DNA of 64,000 bases, from assembly GCA_025594325.1 (NCBI GenBank), contig JANHCV010000009.1:1364001-1428000 (forward strand), given 5' to 3'. The DNA is from Blastocladiella emersonii ATCC 22665. Taxonomy: Eukaryota > Blastocladiomycota > Blastocladiomycetes > Blastocladiales > Blastocladiaceae. Under the pieces are notes generated by a model, which was not told where the DNA came from, did no database searches, and was given only the letters and a program-made list of their open reading frames with translations. Below, in pieces: positions 39,501 to 51,292 of this stretch. Each line of letters begins with the position of its first letter. The first letter of the stretch is position 1. A program made the translations under genes and the position numbers.

Positions 39501-41962
39501 ATCGCGCTGACGTGGGCTACAAGGATCGGGTGTTAGTGACGACGCTCGGGACGCTCGACCAGTCATTTGGCAAGAGTGTACCGTGGTAGGCGGGCAGAGC
39601 CGGGATCAGAAGCTGCTGGTAGTACTGCAGCGGATGCGTGGCCGGAGCAGTAGACGTGGTTGAGTTGACGAGCCGAGTTGGCGCGACGAGGCTTGCGGAT
39701 ACGGGTTCGGCAGTGGCGCGGACGATCGAGGGCGGAAGCGACGCGTGGAGGGCTTTGGGAGCAAGATGAGGGACAGGACGGGCGTCGACCGGCGCGTCGT
39801 CTGGCGAGAGCGCCGAGCCGGAAGCCGCTGCGCGATGGGCGAGATCGGCGGCGGTTGGGTCGCACGTGGGGACGCGGTCAGACTCGGCCTTGACGGTCAG
39901 CCGCGTGTCAGAGTCGGCAGTGCGGTTTACGACGGCGGTCACGGCTGCGTTGGGCAGCACTGCGGAAGACTCGTTGGCGACCGTGGTGGTCTCGTTCGGC
40001 GGTGCCGAGATCATGTCCATGACGGGCGGTGGAGAGCGAGTGCCCGGCCCGGCGGCGGTCGAGTCGCGGCCAACGGGGCGGTCCGTCTCGACCTCGACCG
40101 CCGGCTGCGCGTCGAGCAGCGCAGCGGGCGACTTGTCGGCGACAGCAGCGAGCACGATAGCGACAGACGACGGGGGCGAGACCACTTCCACGACGTGCGT
40201 CGACGCACTGATCGGCGGGTCCGAGAAGTGGACCGAAACGGGCATGACCTGCTCGACCTGGCGACGAGGATCAGCGGCGGCGGCATGACACGCGTCAGCG
40301 GTAGTAGAAGTCACGGCGACCATTGTTCCGAGAACTTGCGGCGCAGCAGCGGGTGACGCGGCCGCGGCGATGCAGGTGACGGGCGGATCAACTGCGCGAG
40401 TGGCCGCCGAGCTGGCGACGGCGACTGGTGGCGGGCCCGTGACGGCAGACTGCTGCTGGAACGAGTCGTGAGCGACGGCGGGAACACGGGCCACACCAAG
40501 CGAGCCGTCCGCGATGGCCGAGGCTGGCGCGGCGAGATGGGCCCGGATCTCGATGGCCGAGGTAATGGTGCGCACCGCGCCACCGGTAGTTGACGAAGAG
40601 GAGGAGGCGGACGATTTGCGGATCTCCTTGGCGCACTCGAGCTGGGCCGCCAGGATAGCCGGCCGACCCACCGGGACAGCGAGTTGAAGCGCGGCGGGCA
40701 GCGTGGTCCCGGCCGTCGAGATGTCCTTGGCGACGAGCGGGACTCGGTTCGGGTGAACACGAGCGACCGAGACCTGCGTGGCCAGCACGTCGACGCCCGA
40801 GTCGGCCTTCTTGAGTGGCGGCGGCACGCGGCGCGCCAGCTGAATCGACTCGGAGGTGCTAGCCTGCTTTCCGAGAGCGCGCGCTGGAACAGACACGAAG
40901 GCGCGGACCGCGTACGAGACGGTCGTGATCTTGGCGTCGGCGGTTACCGGCGCGAGAAGGCGGCGGGTCGGGTCGATGGACGACTCGGAGCCGATCAGTT
41001 GGGTTGCGCCAGAAGTAGTCGCGGTAGAACCCGTCGTCGACCGAGTCTCAAACTTGGGGAAGTTGGGCACTACACGCAGGGTGGTTAGCTTCGGGTACAA
41101 CCATAGCATGTCCGAGTAGCAAATCGTACCCGTGGGCTTGCTGAAGGTACTGGAACGAGCCATGATCTCGGTCGAGCTGAATGACGTGGGCGGGAGGGGA
41201 GGCAGCGGCTGCGCGGTGCCCGTGGCGGTCGTCGGCATGTTGGACGGCGGCACGACGGGCGGAAGAGTGAAGCCGACCGGGATCGCGGCGGGCATGAGGA
41301 TAGGAGCGCGGAGCGTTGTGGCAGACGATTTGGTGCGCGGGAGGAGGTGAGGAGACGCTGCTGCCGTTGCCGAGCGACGGGCCATTTCCGAGATACGGGG
41401 TGATGCCGAGCGGGTCGCGGCCGAGAAGCGGTTGGAGGTCGGCTGCCGGACAGGCCACGGCGTGGAGCGGCGGCGCTGGCGCCGGATCATGTCGTTGATA
41501 TAGACGAGCGGGTTGCGGAGGAAGGCGGCCGAGAAGTCGGCGCAGTCGACGATGGAGATGGCGAGCTTGCGGATACCGCGATAGACCGAGCCGGCCGTGT
41601 CCTTGACCATGGCCATGATGGCGGTCCACACGCTGCGCCACGGGAACGACTGTGAGGCCGGAGCGCTGACAAAAGAAGCCTACGAGCGAGTCGGCAGGGC
41701 GAAGTCAGTCGCGGAATGTTCAGACGGTGATCGGGTTACGTACCTTGGTGTAGATCAGGGCAAACACAAACAGGCCGAGCGCAGCGGCGAAGAGCGCGAG
41801 ACCGGCGACGAGGACGGGGACCGACGCGATGGCGGCGGCGTAGAAGGGGAGGGCGAAAAAGAGCCCGTCCGAGAACGCGCTCAGGCCGAGGAACGCGAAC
41901 ATGGCGACGACGCTGAGCACGAACAGCGCAAACGCGTCGACGAGGTACACGGGCGTGATCAT
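36582..41962 (-). CDS. Very large N-terminally membrane-anchored disordered protein (about 1699 aa), paralogue A
   Basis: Proposed exons on the minus strand: 41962-41744, 41679-39582, 39516-39433, 39363-38548 and 38464-36582. All joins keep frame and the sum is exactly 1700 codons; the last intron (GTGCTT donor, CACAG acceptor) is the least certain. Exon 1 encodes three adjacent TM helices (FALFVLSVVAMFAFLGLSAF, FFALPFYAAAIASVPVLVAG, ALFAAALGLFVFALIYT). Exon 2 adds an amphipathic part (GSVYRGIRKLAISIVDCADF) and then about 1500 residues rich in Ser/Thr/Ala/Pro/Val with little order. Recognisable islands are VPPPLKKADSGVDVLA, VRPRKRAFDDMDPTN, FLLGIPIPRLEPSN and an acidic C-terminus (EDNEEEELQIFD). 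The same islands recur in the same order in the divergent neighbour. No known family is recognised. The topology suggests an ER or nuclear-envelope anchored scaffold, but that is inference. Confidence 0.65.
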
Positions 41963-43901
41963 GGTGGCGGTGGATTTCCGGGAGCTACACGATGGGTCCG
42001 GCCGCACAGTTTCAGCGGGAAGTTCGAGGTCGCGGTCAAGTCGAGCAAATCCATACGATCACGATGCAGAGAGATCACGGAGTGAGTGGTGCCGAGGTGT
42101 CGGCGTCGTTGAGCGAGCGAGCGACGCGTCGCGCCGTGTCTCGCAGGGCGCCATGCCGCGGGCGGAGACAAGTGAAGGGAGGCACGGGCAGCGCGCGAGC
42201 GTTCGTGTTCGCGGCCCGGTCGAGCGGGCGAGTGCCCTCGAGCCGACTTCCGGTCATCGTCTCCCACGGCGTGCAGCGACCGGCTGATCCGCCACGACAC
42301 GTCGACCCACACGGCGGCGACGTGGGCAGTGCCAGCGACGAGAAGGTTCGAGTCGGATCGACCGAGCGGATGGCGCAGATCGTGTTGCGCTCACGGTCTC
42401 GGGCGCGAGGAAGGCGGCGCCGAGGGCAGGTTGGGCGGGGCCAGTGGCAAGCGGCGCCACGGCAGCGAGGCGATCGTGGCGTCGAGTGGCGCGGCGCCGT
42501 GTCCCCCACCGCCACCCTTTTTCACGGCGGGAACAAGCGGCAGTCGGATCACGGATCATGAGGGGCAGGTCGCAGGCTGAGCTTTGAGGGCGCTCCCACG
42601 CGCGGTCGCGACCGGCGGGTCGGCGGCCCGGTAAGCGCGAGGATCTCACCAAAGCGTTCGCGGTGCACCAAGTAATCTGCTCCATCCCGACTCGGATCTC
42701 GAGGTGGCGGCCAGGGAAGCGACAGCAGCTGCGAAACGCGAAGATTACAGCGTGGCGCCCATGCGCACGTGATGCTATCTTCCCCTCGCCGAGACGCGTT
42801 CGCCTTGATCCTCGCGTTTATCTCTCCCTGGGATCGCCTTGGAGTCGGGCGAATGGAATACTCGATGCACTTACTCGCTTGAAAGTCGATCGGCTCAGCG
42901 CGGACCGGGCCGGCGGGTCGGCATCAGGAAGACCCCCCTTCCCCTTCTCTTCAATGCGCGGCCACGTCACGCTGACCGATCGCTTCCGTGCGTCTCTGTG
43001 GCAGCGCCATAGCCAGACACCCCGCTGATATGGGGCCAGGTACCCCCTCCCCTCAACACCCACTCGCGCGCAGGTGGGGGACACGCGCCGCCTCGCCTCG
43101 CCGTCATCATGACCGCTCGCTTGTTCGCACACCCTCCATCATCTCGCCCGACCTTCGAGATCGCCCTCGCCGTCGTCCCTGCACGCACCACCGACTCGAT
43201 CCGCACCCTCGCCACCTTCACCACGGCCGCCGACCCCGCCGCGGTCGCGCCGCCCATCATCACCGCACATCATCACCGCCCGCATCACGACCACCCGCAA
43301 CACGTTCCCGCGTCGCCGCGCTCGCTCTCGTGCATCGCGGTGGTGCGCGCGAACGGGAGACGGCGCGAGCGCGAGCGCCAAGCCGTACCGCGCGCGCCGT
43401 GCCTCCCTCGGCCGCCTTCTTCTTCACCGCGTCGCCGCGCACGCTCGCGGGCACCGCGTCGCCGCACACGTTCTCGGGCCACGGCCGCTCTCCTTCCGCA
43501 CGCCGCCTGCCGCTGCCCGAGATGTCTCGCATCACGCGACCCGCGCGCCGCCGTCTCCCTGCCACCACCGCCACCACGACGTCGCGCGCGCGTGCACCGT
43601 GTCTTCTCTCGCCGAGATTGTCTCAAACCACCCGACGCGTCGCGCCACGCTGCCGCCCGCGCGCGGCCGCGCGCTCGAGACTTTGCTGCTTTAGCCCGTG
43701 GTCGTGCCGCGCCGCGCCGCGCTCGGACCCCCTCCCTCCCTCCCTCCCTCCCTCCCTCCCGGTCCCGTTGACGCGCTTCCGCTCATCTCTCTCGCGCTCC
43801 TCATACCATCTCGACGAGTACGACCTCCTCTCTCGACGACCGCCGCCGCCGCGCGCTGACCTTGACCACCATCCATCGCGTAGCCGTGTTCCCCCCTCAC
43901 C
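41963..43901. promoter_or_regulatory. 1.9-kb shared divergent promoter of the large paralogue pair
   Basis: No gene is supported in this long GC-rich stretch; its open frames are arginine/alanine shadows on both strands. It ends with a (CCCT)n tract of about eight units at 43728-43760, 142 nt upstream of the right-hand ATG. The length is several times that of the other divergent spacers in this window, so complex regulation or long 5' UTRs are likely. Confidence 0.5.
43728..43760. repeat. (CCCT)n simple repeat
   Basis: About eight consecutive CCCT units, giving a one-strand pyrimidine tract upstream of the large gene on the right. Confidence 0.85.
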
Positions 43902-46900
43902 ATGAGCGCCCACGCCGACAACCCGTTCCCACCCCGCGCCATGTTGCGCAGCGACCACGCCGGCCACGCCTTCGCGTACGCGGTCGTACTCTACCTGATC
44001 CTGCTCGCCGGCTCTATCGTCTTTGAGTTCGGCCGCTTCTGCGCCGGCTACCTGTGGACCCCGATTTCTGTCATCACCACCCCCTGCACTCCCTTCCTCC
44101 TCGCCGTCGCGGCCTCCAGCGCCTTCAGACACGCGTGTAACTGCGCTCGCTGCCTCAAGGTACGGTTCGCGCGCGCACGCGTCTCCCGGACGACCATCAC
44201 TGACGCGTCGACCTGTCTAGGATGCGTTCGACGTCGCCAAGGAGTCTTCCTGCCCTCATCCGGCCAGGGTGGACATGGTCGGCGACGCCATGCTCGACGC
44301 CGTGTGGATCCGCGCCGCCTGCTACAACCTCGGCTTCTTCCTCGCGTCGTACCTCGCGCGCGTCATCATCGACGTGTCGCGCTCGATCCTCGGTCTGCTC
44401 GGCGCCCTCGCCGTCTCGATCTTCGCGTATCTCTTCTCCGCCGTGGCCTCGGCCCGCGCCCGCGCCCGTGTCGCCGACGCCGCCGTGTACGCGCTCGTGT
44501 CGTCCCCCATCACCCGGCCCCTCATCACCGCCTATACCGCCGTCCGCCCGCACCTCGCTCGCATCGCCATCGACATCCGCAAGGCGTGCCCCACGTTCCT
44601 CAACTCGCTCTTTTCGGTCGCTCCCGCCAGCAACATCTCGGCCCCCGCCGACGACGCGTACGAGACCGTGCCTGCTCCCCTCTCGCCCATTTCCAAGTCC
44701 ATCATGACCATGAAGAAGCTCCACCTCAAGGCCCTGATGTCGCAGCAGCCCCATGGCCCCGCCCCGCTCGACCAGTCCGCCACCACGGCTACCTCCTCCT
44801 CGACGCTGTTCCAGTCGCGCCCCTCTCGTCCCGATGCCCGCAAGTCGATTTACTCGGCGGCGACGACGGCCACCGCCGCCGCGGTTCCGGTTCCCCGCTA
44901 CGACCTGCCCGCGTACCAGGCCGAGACCGCCGCCGCCGCCGCCGCCAGTTTCGTGGGCCCCGCCCGCCCGATCCAGCACTCGTTCTCGGCCGTGACCGTT
45001 CCCGTGGTGTCGGCCATGTTCCGCGAGCCCGTCATCGTCCCGGCCGGCCTCGATCTCGACGCCAAGAAGCTCATCGAGGAGGTGCCCGCCAGTCGTCCCC
45101 GCTCGCCCATGACCGTGTTCCAGCTCTCCGCCAAGTACGAGCCCGCGCCCGCCGTCGACACCGCCGCGTCGCGCGTCACGACGGCCGAGATTGAGACCGA
45201 CATCATCCAGTCGCCCGTCCCCGCCAACACCTTCACCACGCGTGCCGCCGCCATCAAGCCGCCGCCGCTCGACCGCGCCGACTCGGGCGTTGACGTCCTC
45301 GACGCCGCGCCCGTCGAGCTGATCCAGCAGCCCGTCGACCAGGTCAACAGCACGGCCGCCGAGTCGGTCTGCTCGCCGGTCCAGGAGCCCATCTACCAGG
45401 TCAACAACGCGGCCGCCGAGTCGGTCCCGGTCCTGGTCCACGAGCCCGTCAACGTGATCGACACGTCGGTGGTCGCCGAGTCGGTCCACGCGCCCGCCAT
45501 CGACATCTCGGCTGCTCCGCCGGCCACGTCGGCCACGGCTGCTCATGATGGTACGTCGTCGCTCTTGTCGTCGCAGAGGCCGAATCCCCGCTAACCTTGA
45601 GCTCAATCCCTAGGCCCCGTCAAGCCCCTGCGCTACTTCAAGATCATCAACTACCTCGCCGTGACGGCCGCGTTCCAGCGGCAATTCGACAAGAAGTGGT
45701 CGGCGTACCACGCGATCTGCCCCAACCTGATCCACGACAAGGCGACCAACACGCTCGCGTACGCGTACCCGGTCCCCAGCAACGACCACCTGCCCGTCGT
45801 TCCGCACCAGGTCAAGCTGCCGGCCTCGGCAATGACGGCGCGCCGCCGCGAGGCCAAGGCCGCGGATTCTGTCGGCGCGGCGCTCAGCTGCAAGTCGGGC
45901 AAGGCGGCGGTGCGGCAGCGCAGTTTCGCGCTCGACGCCATGCACCCGTCGCGCCGCGGCTCGGCCCGCAACCCGCACCACCACCACGCGGTCGTCGGCG
46001 TCCAGAGCGAGCTCATGGCTCGTGGTCTGGGCCCGTACGAGATTATGCGCCAGCTCCGGCAGGAGATTTACGGGTACACGGCGCAGCAGATCCCGCTGGG
46101 AGACAACATCACGCAGCAGCAGCAGCAGTTCCAGCAGTCGATGGTCCCGACCGCGTACCAGGCCGGGCTCGTGCCGCCGCAGTACCACCAGAACCAGGGC
46201 CACGAGGAGGGCCAGATCCACGCCGACGACTCCATGGTCATGTGCACGCCGTCTTCGGCCCACCGCACTGTGCCCGACGTCAGCCAGCAGCAGGAGTCGT
46301 GCCCGCAGCCGTCCGTCGGCGACATGGACGACATGGACTGCTCGCCCTACCCTAGCGCCGGTCCCAGCGCGGCCCAGAACATGTTCCCGGTGCAGTACCA
46401 GTCGGCGCCCGCCATGCCGCAGCAGCAGTACCAGTCGGCGCCCGTCATGCCGCAGCAGCAGTACCAGCCGGCGCCCATGATGCAGCAGCAGTACCAGTCG
46501 GCGCCCGGCATGCAGCAGCAGCAGTTCCAGCCCGCGCCCGTCATGCCGCAGCAGCAGTACCAGGAGTACCCCTTCGGCGGGCCGTCCGCCTTCACCCACC
46601 TGGCGCCGCCGCAGCAGCAGATCGCGCCCGCCGCGCAGATCACGCCCATGGCCGCGCAGCAGCAGCAGTTCACGCCCGGGTCCACGTCGCAGGGCTTCCA
46701 GCAGCCGCAGTTTGCCGCGCAGCAGTTTCAGCAGCAAGTCGTGCAACCGTTCCAGATGCAGGTGCAGCAGCAGCAGCAACAGTTCATGGGCGCCGGCAAC
46801 GACATGGACCTCGACTCGCGCGACAACTCGTCGGCCGCGCCGGCGCAGTTCCACTCGGCTGCGGCGCCCGTGGCCACGGGCTACTACCAGCGGTCGTTTG

Positions 46901-47691
46901 CATCGAGTCTCGCTCATCAGCTGGCCGCCGTCGTCGTTCCCGAGGCCGACATGATGGACATTTCGTCGGGGCTGGTCTCCGCCGCGTCCGCCGCGCCCGA
47001 GGCCGTCATGACGGACGCGTCGCCCGTGCACGTCCCCGCCGCGGTGCCTGAGGCCGTCATGACGGACGCGTCGCCCGTGCACGTCTCCGCCGCGGTGCCC
47101 GAGGCCGTCATGGCCGAGTCGGGCGCGATCCAGGCCGCCTTCGAGATGTCCGACGACTTCGTCCTCTCCGCCGACACCATCAACGAGGTCTACGCGCTCG
47201 AGAACGACATGGACGACGTCGAGGACCTGATCGAGATCATGGCCGACGAGCCGGCGTCGCCCGCCATCGACGGCAACCAGGGCACCGCACTCCAGCGGCT
47301 CCTGCAGCAGGCCGACGTCCCGCTCCCGCTCCCGTCCAGCGCCCAGCAGCCGCAGCAGCAGTTCATCGGCGTCCCGCTCCCGCTTCCGCCGCAGCCGACC
47401 CCGTTCGCCGCCGACGTTGCGGGCGCTGTGGTCTTTGACATTGACGACGACGAGGAGGAGGAGGAGGAGTACGTGGAGTACGACGAGGACTCGGACACGG
47501 GTGCCGCTGCGGGCGACGAGGACGCCGAGGACTCGGACGACGATATCGAGGTGTACGTGCACGCGCACATGGCCGAGGTCGAGCCGCCCGCGATCGCCGC
47601 CGTCAACATGCCCGGCAACCCCGAGTTCCTGCAGGCGCAGGCCGCGCACGCGGCGCAGCTTCAGCAGCAGCAGCAGCAGCAGCACCAGTAG
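43902..47691 (+). CDS. Very large N-terminally membrane-anchored, Gln-rich disordered protein (1221 aa), paralogue B
   Basis: Three exons, 43902-44159, 44221-45550 and 45614-47691, joined in phase with GTACGG and GTACGT donors and CTAG acceptors. Exon 1 carries a TM helix (FAYAVVLYLILLAGSIVFEF); exon 2 has two more (YNLGFFLASYLARVIIDV, ILGLLGALAVSIFAYLFSAV). Then come about 1000 residues of mostly disordered sequence: KPPPLDRADSGVDVLDA; a better-ordered patch GPVKPLRYFKIINYLAVT, FQRQFDKKWSAYHAICPNL; RQRSFALDAMHPSRRG; six glutamine-rich repeats of the form QQYQSAPVMPQQ (about 46389-46570); a tandem 20-residue unit EAVMTDASPVHV; IGVPLPLPPQ; a long acidic run and a final poly-Gln. I recognise no family. 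The shared motif order with paralogue A and the divergent arrangement suggest an old inverted duplication. Confidence 0.75.
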
Positions 47692-48848
47692 CTCAGGCTA
47701 CATCAACTTCTACCGCGTCGCGCTCTGCGGCCTCGACTCGCGCGACTACTTCACGCTGGCGGCGGGCTCGGATCGTCATCTCGACCTGTCGCTCCATTCG
47801 ACTCTTCTTCCACAACAACTCCAAGCTCGCGGTCTCGACTCGCGTACGGCGGCGCGTTCGGCTCGTCATCTCCGACCTGTCGCCGTCCTCTTCCTCCTGT
47901 TCTTCAAGTTTGCGTTCTCAACATCGACTCAACTCGCTCGCGCGTCATCTTCGCGGCCGTGGCCGGTTCAGCTCGTTTTCCCTGTACCCGTCGCTCGCCC
48001 CCTACCTCCTACCTCCCGTCGGCAACTTTGCGCTCGCGGCCTCGACTCGCGCGTGCCGGTACGCGCTCGTGCAGCGGCTCGCACACGGCATCAAGTCCGG
48101 CTCGTCGTCCCCGGCCCACTGTTCGGCTACTTCCCGTCGGCCTCGACTCGTGCTCGCTGGGCCGTCGGCCCGCGTACCACGGCGGCAACTGGATCATCAT
48201 CCCCAGCCTGTCGCCCCGTCGGCCTCCTTCACCAAGTTCGTGCTCGAAGCCTCGACTCGCGCGTCTCGGTTCGCGCTGGAACCTCGGTTCGCGCACCTCG
48301 GTCGACTCGAGCTCGCTGGGCCTTCTGCTCGCGCACCTCGACCTCGACACTTCGGCTTCGACTCGCGCTTGAGGATTACCTCGCGCACGTCGGCCTCGAC
48401 ACGAGGACATCGACTCGCGCTTGAGGATTACCTCGCGCACCTCGACCTCGACACGTCGGCCTCGACTCGCGCCAGCAGCGGCATCCGCGCGCGCATAGCG
48501 GCGGGACCGGATCATCCTCCCCGTGTTCCCGTCGCCCGTCATCCTCCCCCTCCTCCACACCCTTCGCGCGGCACCGGCTGGATCATCCTCCCCGTCCCAC
48601 TGTCGCTACCCTCCCTCGCCCACACGGCGCGCGGTCGGGTCGTCATCCCGAGCCGCGGCGCTCTTCGTTGTTCACCCATTTTTGTACCTCTTAGACTGTA
48701 TACCAACCCTTTTCCTGCCCATCCATGGTCTCGATTAATTAAATCTGAGTCTCGCTCAGGGTTGACGCGCTGCTGGTCGCGGCGGGTGGGGCTTGGTCGC
48801 TGCGGGCTGAGCGACGCGTCGCGTTTCATCCCCCTTGCGCTAGTCTCG
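47692..48848. repeat. Spacer rich in degenerate TCGACTCGCG repeats
   Basis: Downstream of the large gene, the decamer TCGACTCGCG occurs at least seven times between about 47730 and 48475, with extra one-mismatch copies, at irregular spacing. Near 48355-48460 two units of about 52 bp follow each other directly, both containing TCGACTCGCGCTTGAGGATT and ACCTCGCGCAC. A plus-strand frame stays open through much of it, reading A(R)GLDSR several times. I regard it as decayed tandem-repeat DNA, probably non-coding. A CT-rich and then AT-richer flank follows to 48750. Confidence 0.6.
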
Positions 48849-48849
48849 A

Positions 48850-49755
48850 TGCCAGACTCTACGGCCACATGGTCGGCGTGGGTGGCCTCGTGCATTCGGA
48901 GAAATGTACGTCGCGGGTCAGCAGGCGCTGGGTAGGGCCGCCTCGGCCCACTGCAGGAATCCCGCCGCTCCCCGCGACAATACGGTCTGGCAACGAGACT
49001 ACCCTTGCGCTTGACTTTTCGACGCCCAACTGCAAGTCAACGTTCAAGTCGAGGGTTCTCTGGAGCGAAACCACGCGAGCTCGCATCGCGCATCTCGCCG
49101 CCCCAGCTTCAACCCTTGAGTTTCACCAATGCCCGCCAGTGGGACGAGTACGTTCCGGACCTCCTTGCCCTTTCTCGGACTTTGAAGCGGGGCCATCAAC
49201 TCTGGCACGGGTCGCACAACCTTCCGCGGCGCGTCATTTCTTGAAACGTCGCAACGTTTCGCTAACCGTGCAACGATTGTTCCTCCAATGTAGACTCCGA
49301 CGAAACCAGCATCGCTGGCACTTCTGGCCAGTCCCTGGAAGCTGTTCGTGTGCCGTCAAGTCGAGGCCCAGCCCGAGACTTTGAGCCGCTGTCACGGTTC
49401 ACGAGCACCCAGCACATCCTCCTTGCGCAGCTCACGCGCGCTGTCGCTCTGGGTCACGGTCAACATTTTTGAGTGGACGGAGGACCTGCCGGTTACGTGT
49501 CTAGCCAGTCACCTCGAGATCCTTCTGCCGCTGGTGGCACCTCGCCGCGAGCGCGAGGCTTCATCGTCCGTGAGTAGCAGCCGTGTCGTAGGTCTCCCGT
49601 CCCCTCCCAAACCTGAAGACCGACCTGAGCTGTATTTTGATACTCCTCCACGTCAAGGACTCTGGTTCTTTCGCCGATACGCGAGTACAACCGAGGCGTG
49701 GATCAAGCACCAGGAAACGATGGGGATACAGATGGCGAGGCAGACGATTCTTTAG
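48850..49755 (+). pseudogene. Possible decayed F-box-like gene
   Basis: Three separate frames carry protein-like segments in order: ARQWDEYVPDLLALSRTLKR (about 49130-49190); after a plausible 3' splice site with a CTAAC branch at 49261-49265 and GTAG ending at 49293, SDETSIAGTSGQSLEAVRV and STQHILLAQLTRAVALGH; and, shifted again near 49460, FEWTEDLPVTCLASHLEILL continuing to a stop at 49755. The first piece resembles the repeated part of fungal F-box/LRR-like proteins. One intron does not reconcile all frames, so I favour a degraded gene. No domain is certain, and a real multi-exon gene with introns I failed to place remains possible. Confidence 0.35.
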
Positions 49756-49973
49756 CTTGGTTAGGCTAATAGATTTATAGCTGTGCGAATTACACGGACT
49801 CCATCAGGTTCGAGCGTCGGCGGCCTTCGTGGTGCCTTGATCGGACAAGATGATTTGAGGCACGTGATGGAGGAGACGCGTCGGGCGGGCACTCGCGCGC
49901 GGTCGCGGGTCCGCTCTTTGAGGCCGCGCCACCCCCTCGCCCCGCTCTTTGGCCGCGCCCCCACTCGCTGCAA

Positions 49974-51292
49974 ATGTCACTCGTCGTCAAGGAGCTCATC
50001 TTTCTTGGCACGGGTACGCGCGCGCTCTCCCTTCGCGCCACCCGCCCATGCATCGCCCCCGCCGCTGACCACGCCCAGGCGGCCCCCGCCCGCGGTAGGC
50101 ACGTCGGGCTGCCTGCCGTACGTGCGGTGCCTCGTGAACCCGTCCGGGTGCACCGTGTGCCCGACGACGCTGGGTAACCCGCGGTCGCGCAACCGCCGCC
50201 GCAACACGTCGCTGCTGGTGCGCGCGGGCCTGCCCGACGACGACGACCCGGAGACGTGGCGCAACATCGTCATCGACGTCGGAAAGACCTTCTACGACGG
50301 CACCGTCGAGTGGTTCCCCGAGTACGGCATCCGCCGCATCGACGCCGTCATCCTCACCCACCCGCACGCCGACGCGATCCTTGGCGTCGACGACCTGCGC
50401 GCGTGGAGCGTCGAGTCGCCCTTCTTCAAGGGCCCGATCCCCGTGTTCCTCTCGGCCGACACCATGCGCACCATCGAGACCATGTTCCCCTACTGCGCGG
50501 ATACGTCCAAGGCCACGGGCGGCGGGCTCGTCCCGCAGCTCGCGTTCCAGGTGTTTGACGATGACACGGACGCGCTCGATGTGCTCGGCCTGCGCGTGGT
50601 CCCGCTCAAGGGTACGTTCTCGTGTCTACTTGGGGGACGCAGCGCGGCTCACCCCGACCGATTCGCGTAGTCGAGCACGGCGAGTTTGGCGACGGCCGAC
50701 CCTTCTACTGCCACGGGTTCCGCTTCGACGACATTGTCTACGTCTCGGACTGCTCGCTGATCCCGCCACAGACCGACGCCAAGATGCACGGCAGCAAGCT
50801 CATGGTCATGGACGCCCTGCGCTGTACAGTTTTCTCACTGCACCTCCCACCGAAACCGCGCTGACTTCCTGCCCTCCCTCAATAGCCACGCCGCACAAGT
50901 CGCACTTCTCGATCCAGCAGTCCATGGACACGCTGCTCAAGTACCAGCCGCTCGTCGGCCTCATGGTCGGCTTCGCGCACGACCTGGCCCACGACGAGCT
51001 GCGCGACCTCGCCGCCATCTACCTCGACTCGGGCTGCCTCGCCGTCCCCGAGGACCTGCCCAACCGGGTCGTCTCGCACGAGAACCTCAACCACGGCAGC
51101 GGGCCCATCGCCACCAACAGCAACAGCAACGGCTCCCTCCTCGCCGCTACCGTCAAGTCGCCGGGCCTCGAAAACTGGAACGCGACCCGCGGCCGCGTCC
51201 AGGTCCTCGCTCCCGCTTACGACGGGCTACGCGTGCGCGTCGCGCCGGGGATCGACCTCGACGCGGCACGCGGGGAGCGGACCGCGTGGTGA
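49974..51292 (+). CDS. Metallo-beta-lactamase-fold hydrolase (PhnP/YcbX-type phosphodiesterase-like), 370 aa
   Basis: Four exons, 49974-50013, 50099-50611, 50671-50823 and 50886-51292, each join keeping phase 1, with GTAC donors and TAG acceptors. The spliced N-terminus reads [20 protein letters not shown], the usual opening of this fungal/plant MBL subfamily, including the CxxC-like pair CTVC. The metal motif is [18 protein letters not shown]: His-x-His-x-Asp-Ala, where classical MBL enzymes have a third His after the Asp; this variant is normal in the subfamily. Later metal ligands are [11 protein letters not shown] and PHKSHFS (His). Homologues are predicted cyclic-phosphodiesterase-type hydrolases of unknown substrate in cytosol or mitochondria. 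No targeting peptide is visible. Confidence 0.9.

Noticed and set aside
42000-43900. Several 100-300-codon frames in the shared promoter of the large pair
   Set aside because: Arg/Ala/Pro/Ser composition on both strands, no splice pattern, no domain; typical of GC-rich non-coding DNA.
45610-47685. 691-codon minus-strand frame opposite paralogue B
   Set aside because: Leu/Arg/Val-rich mirror of the Gln-rich coding repeats; the sense exon has fitting splice sites and ordered motifs.
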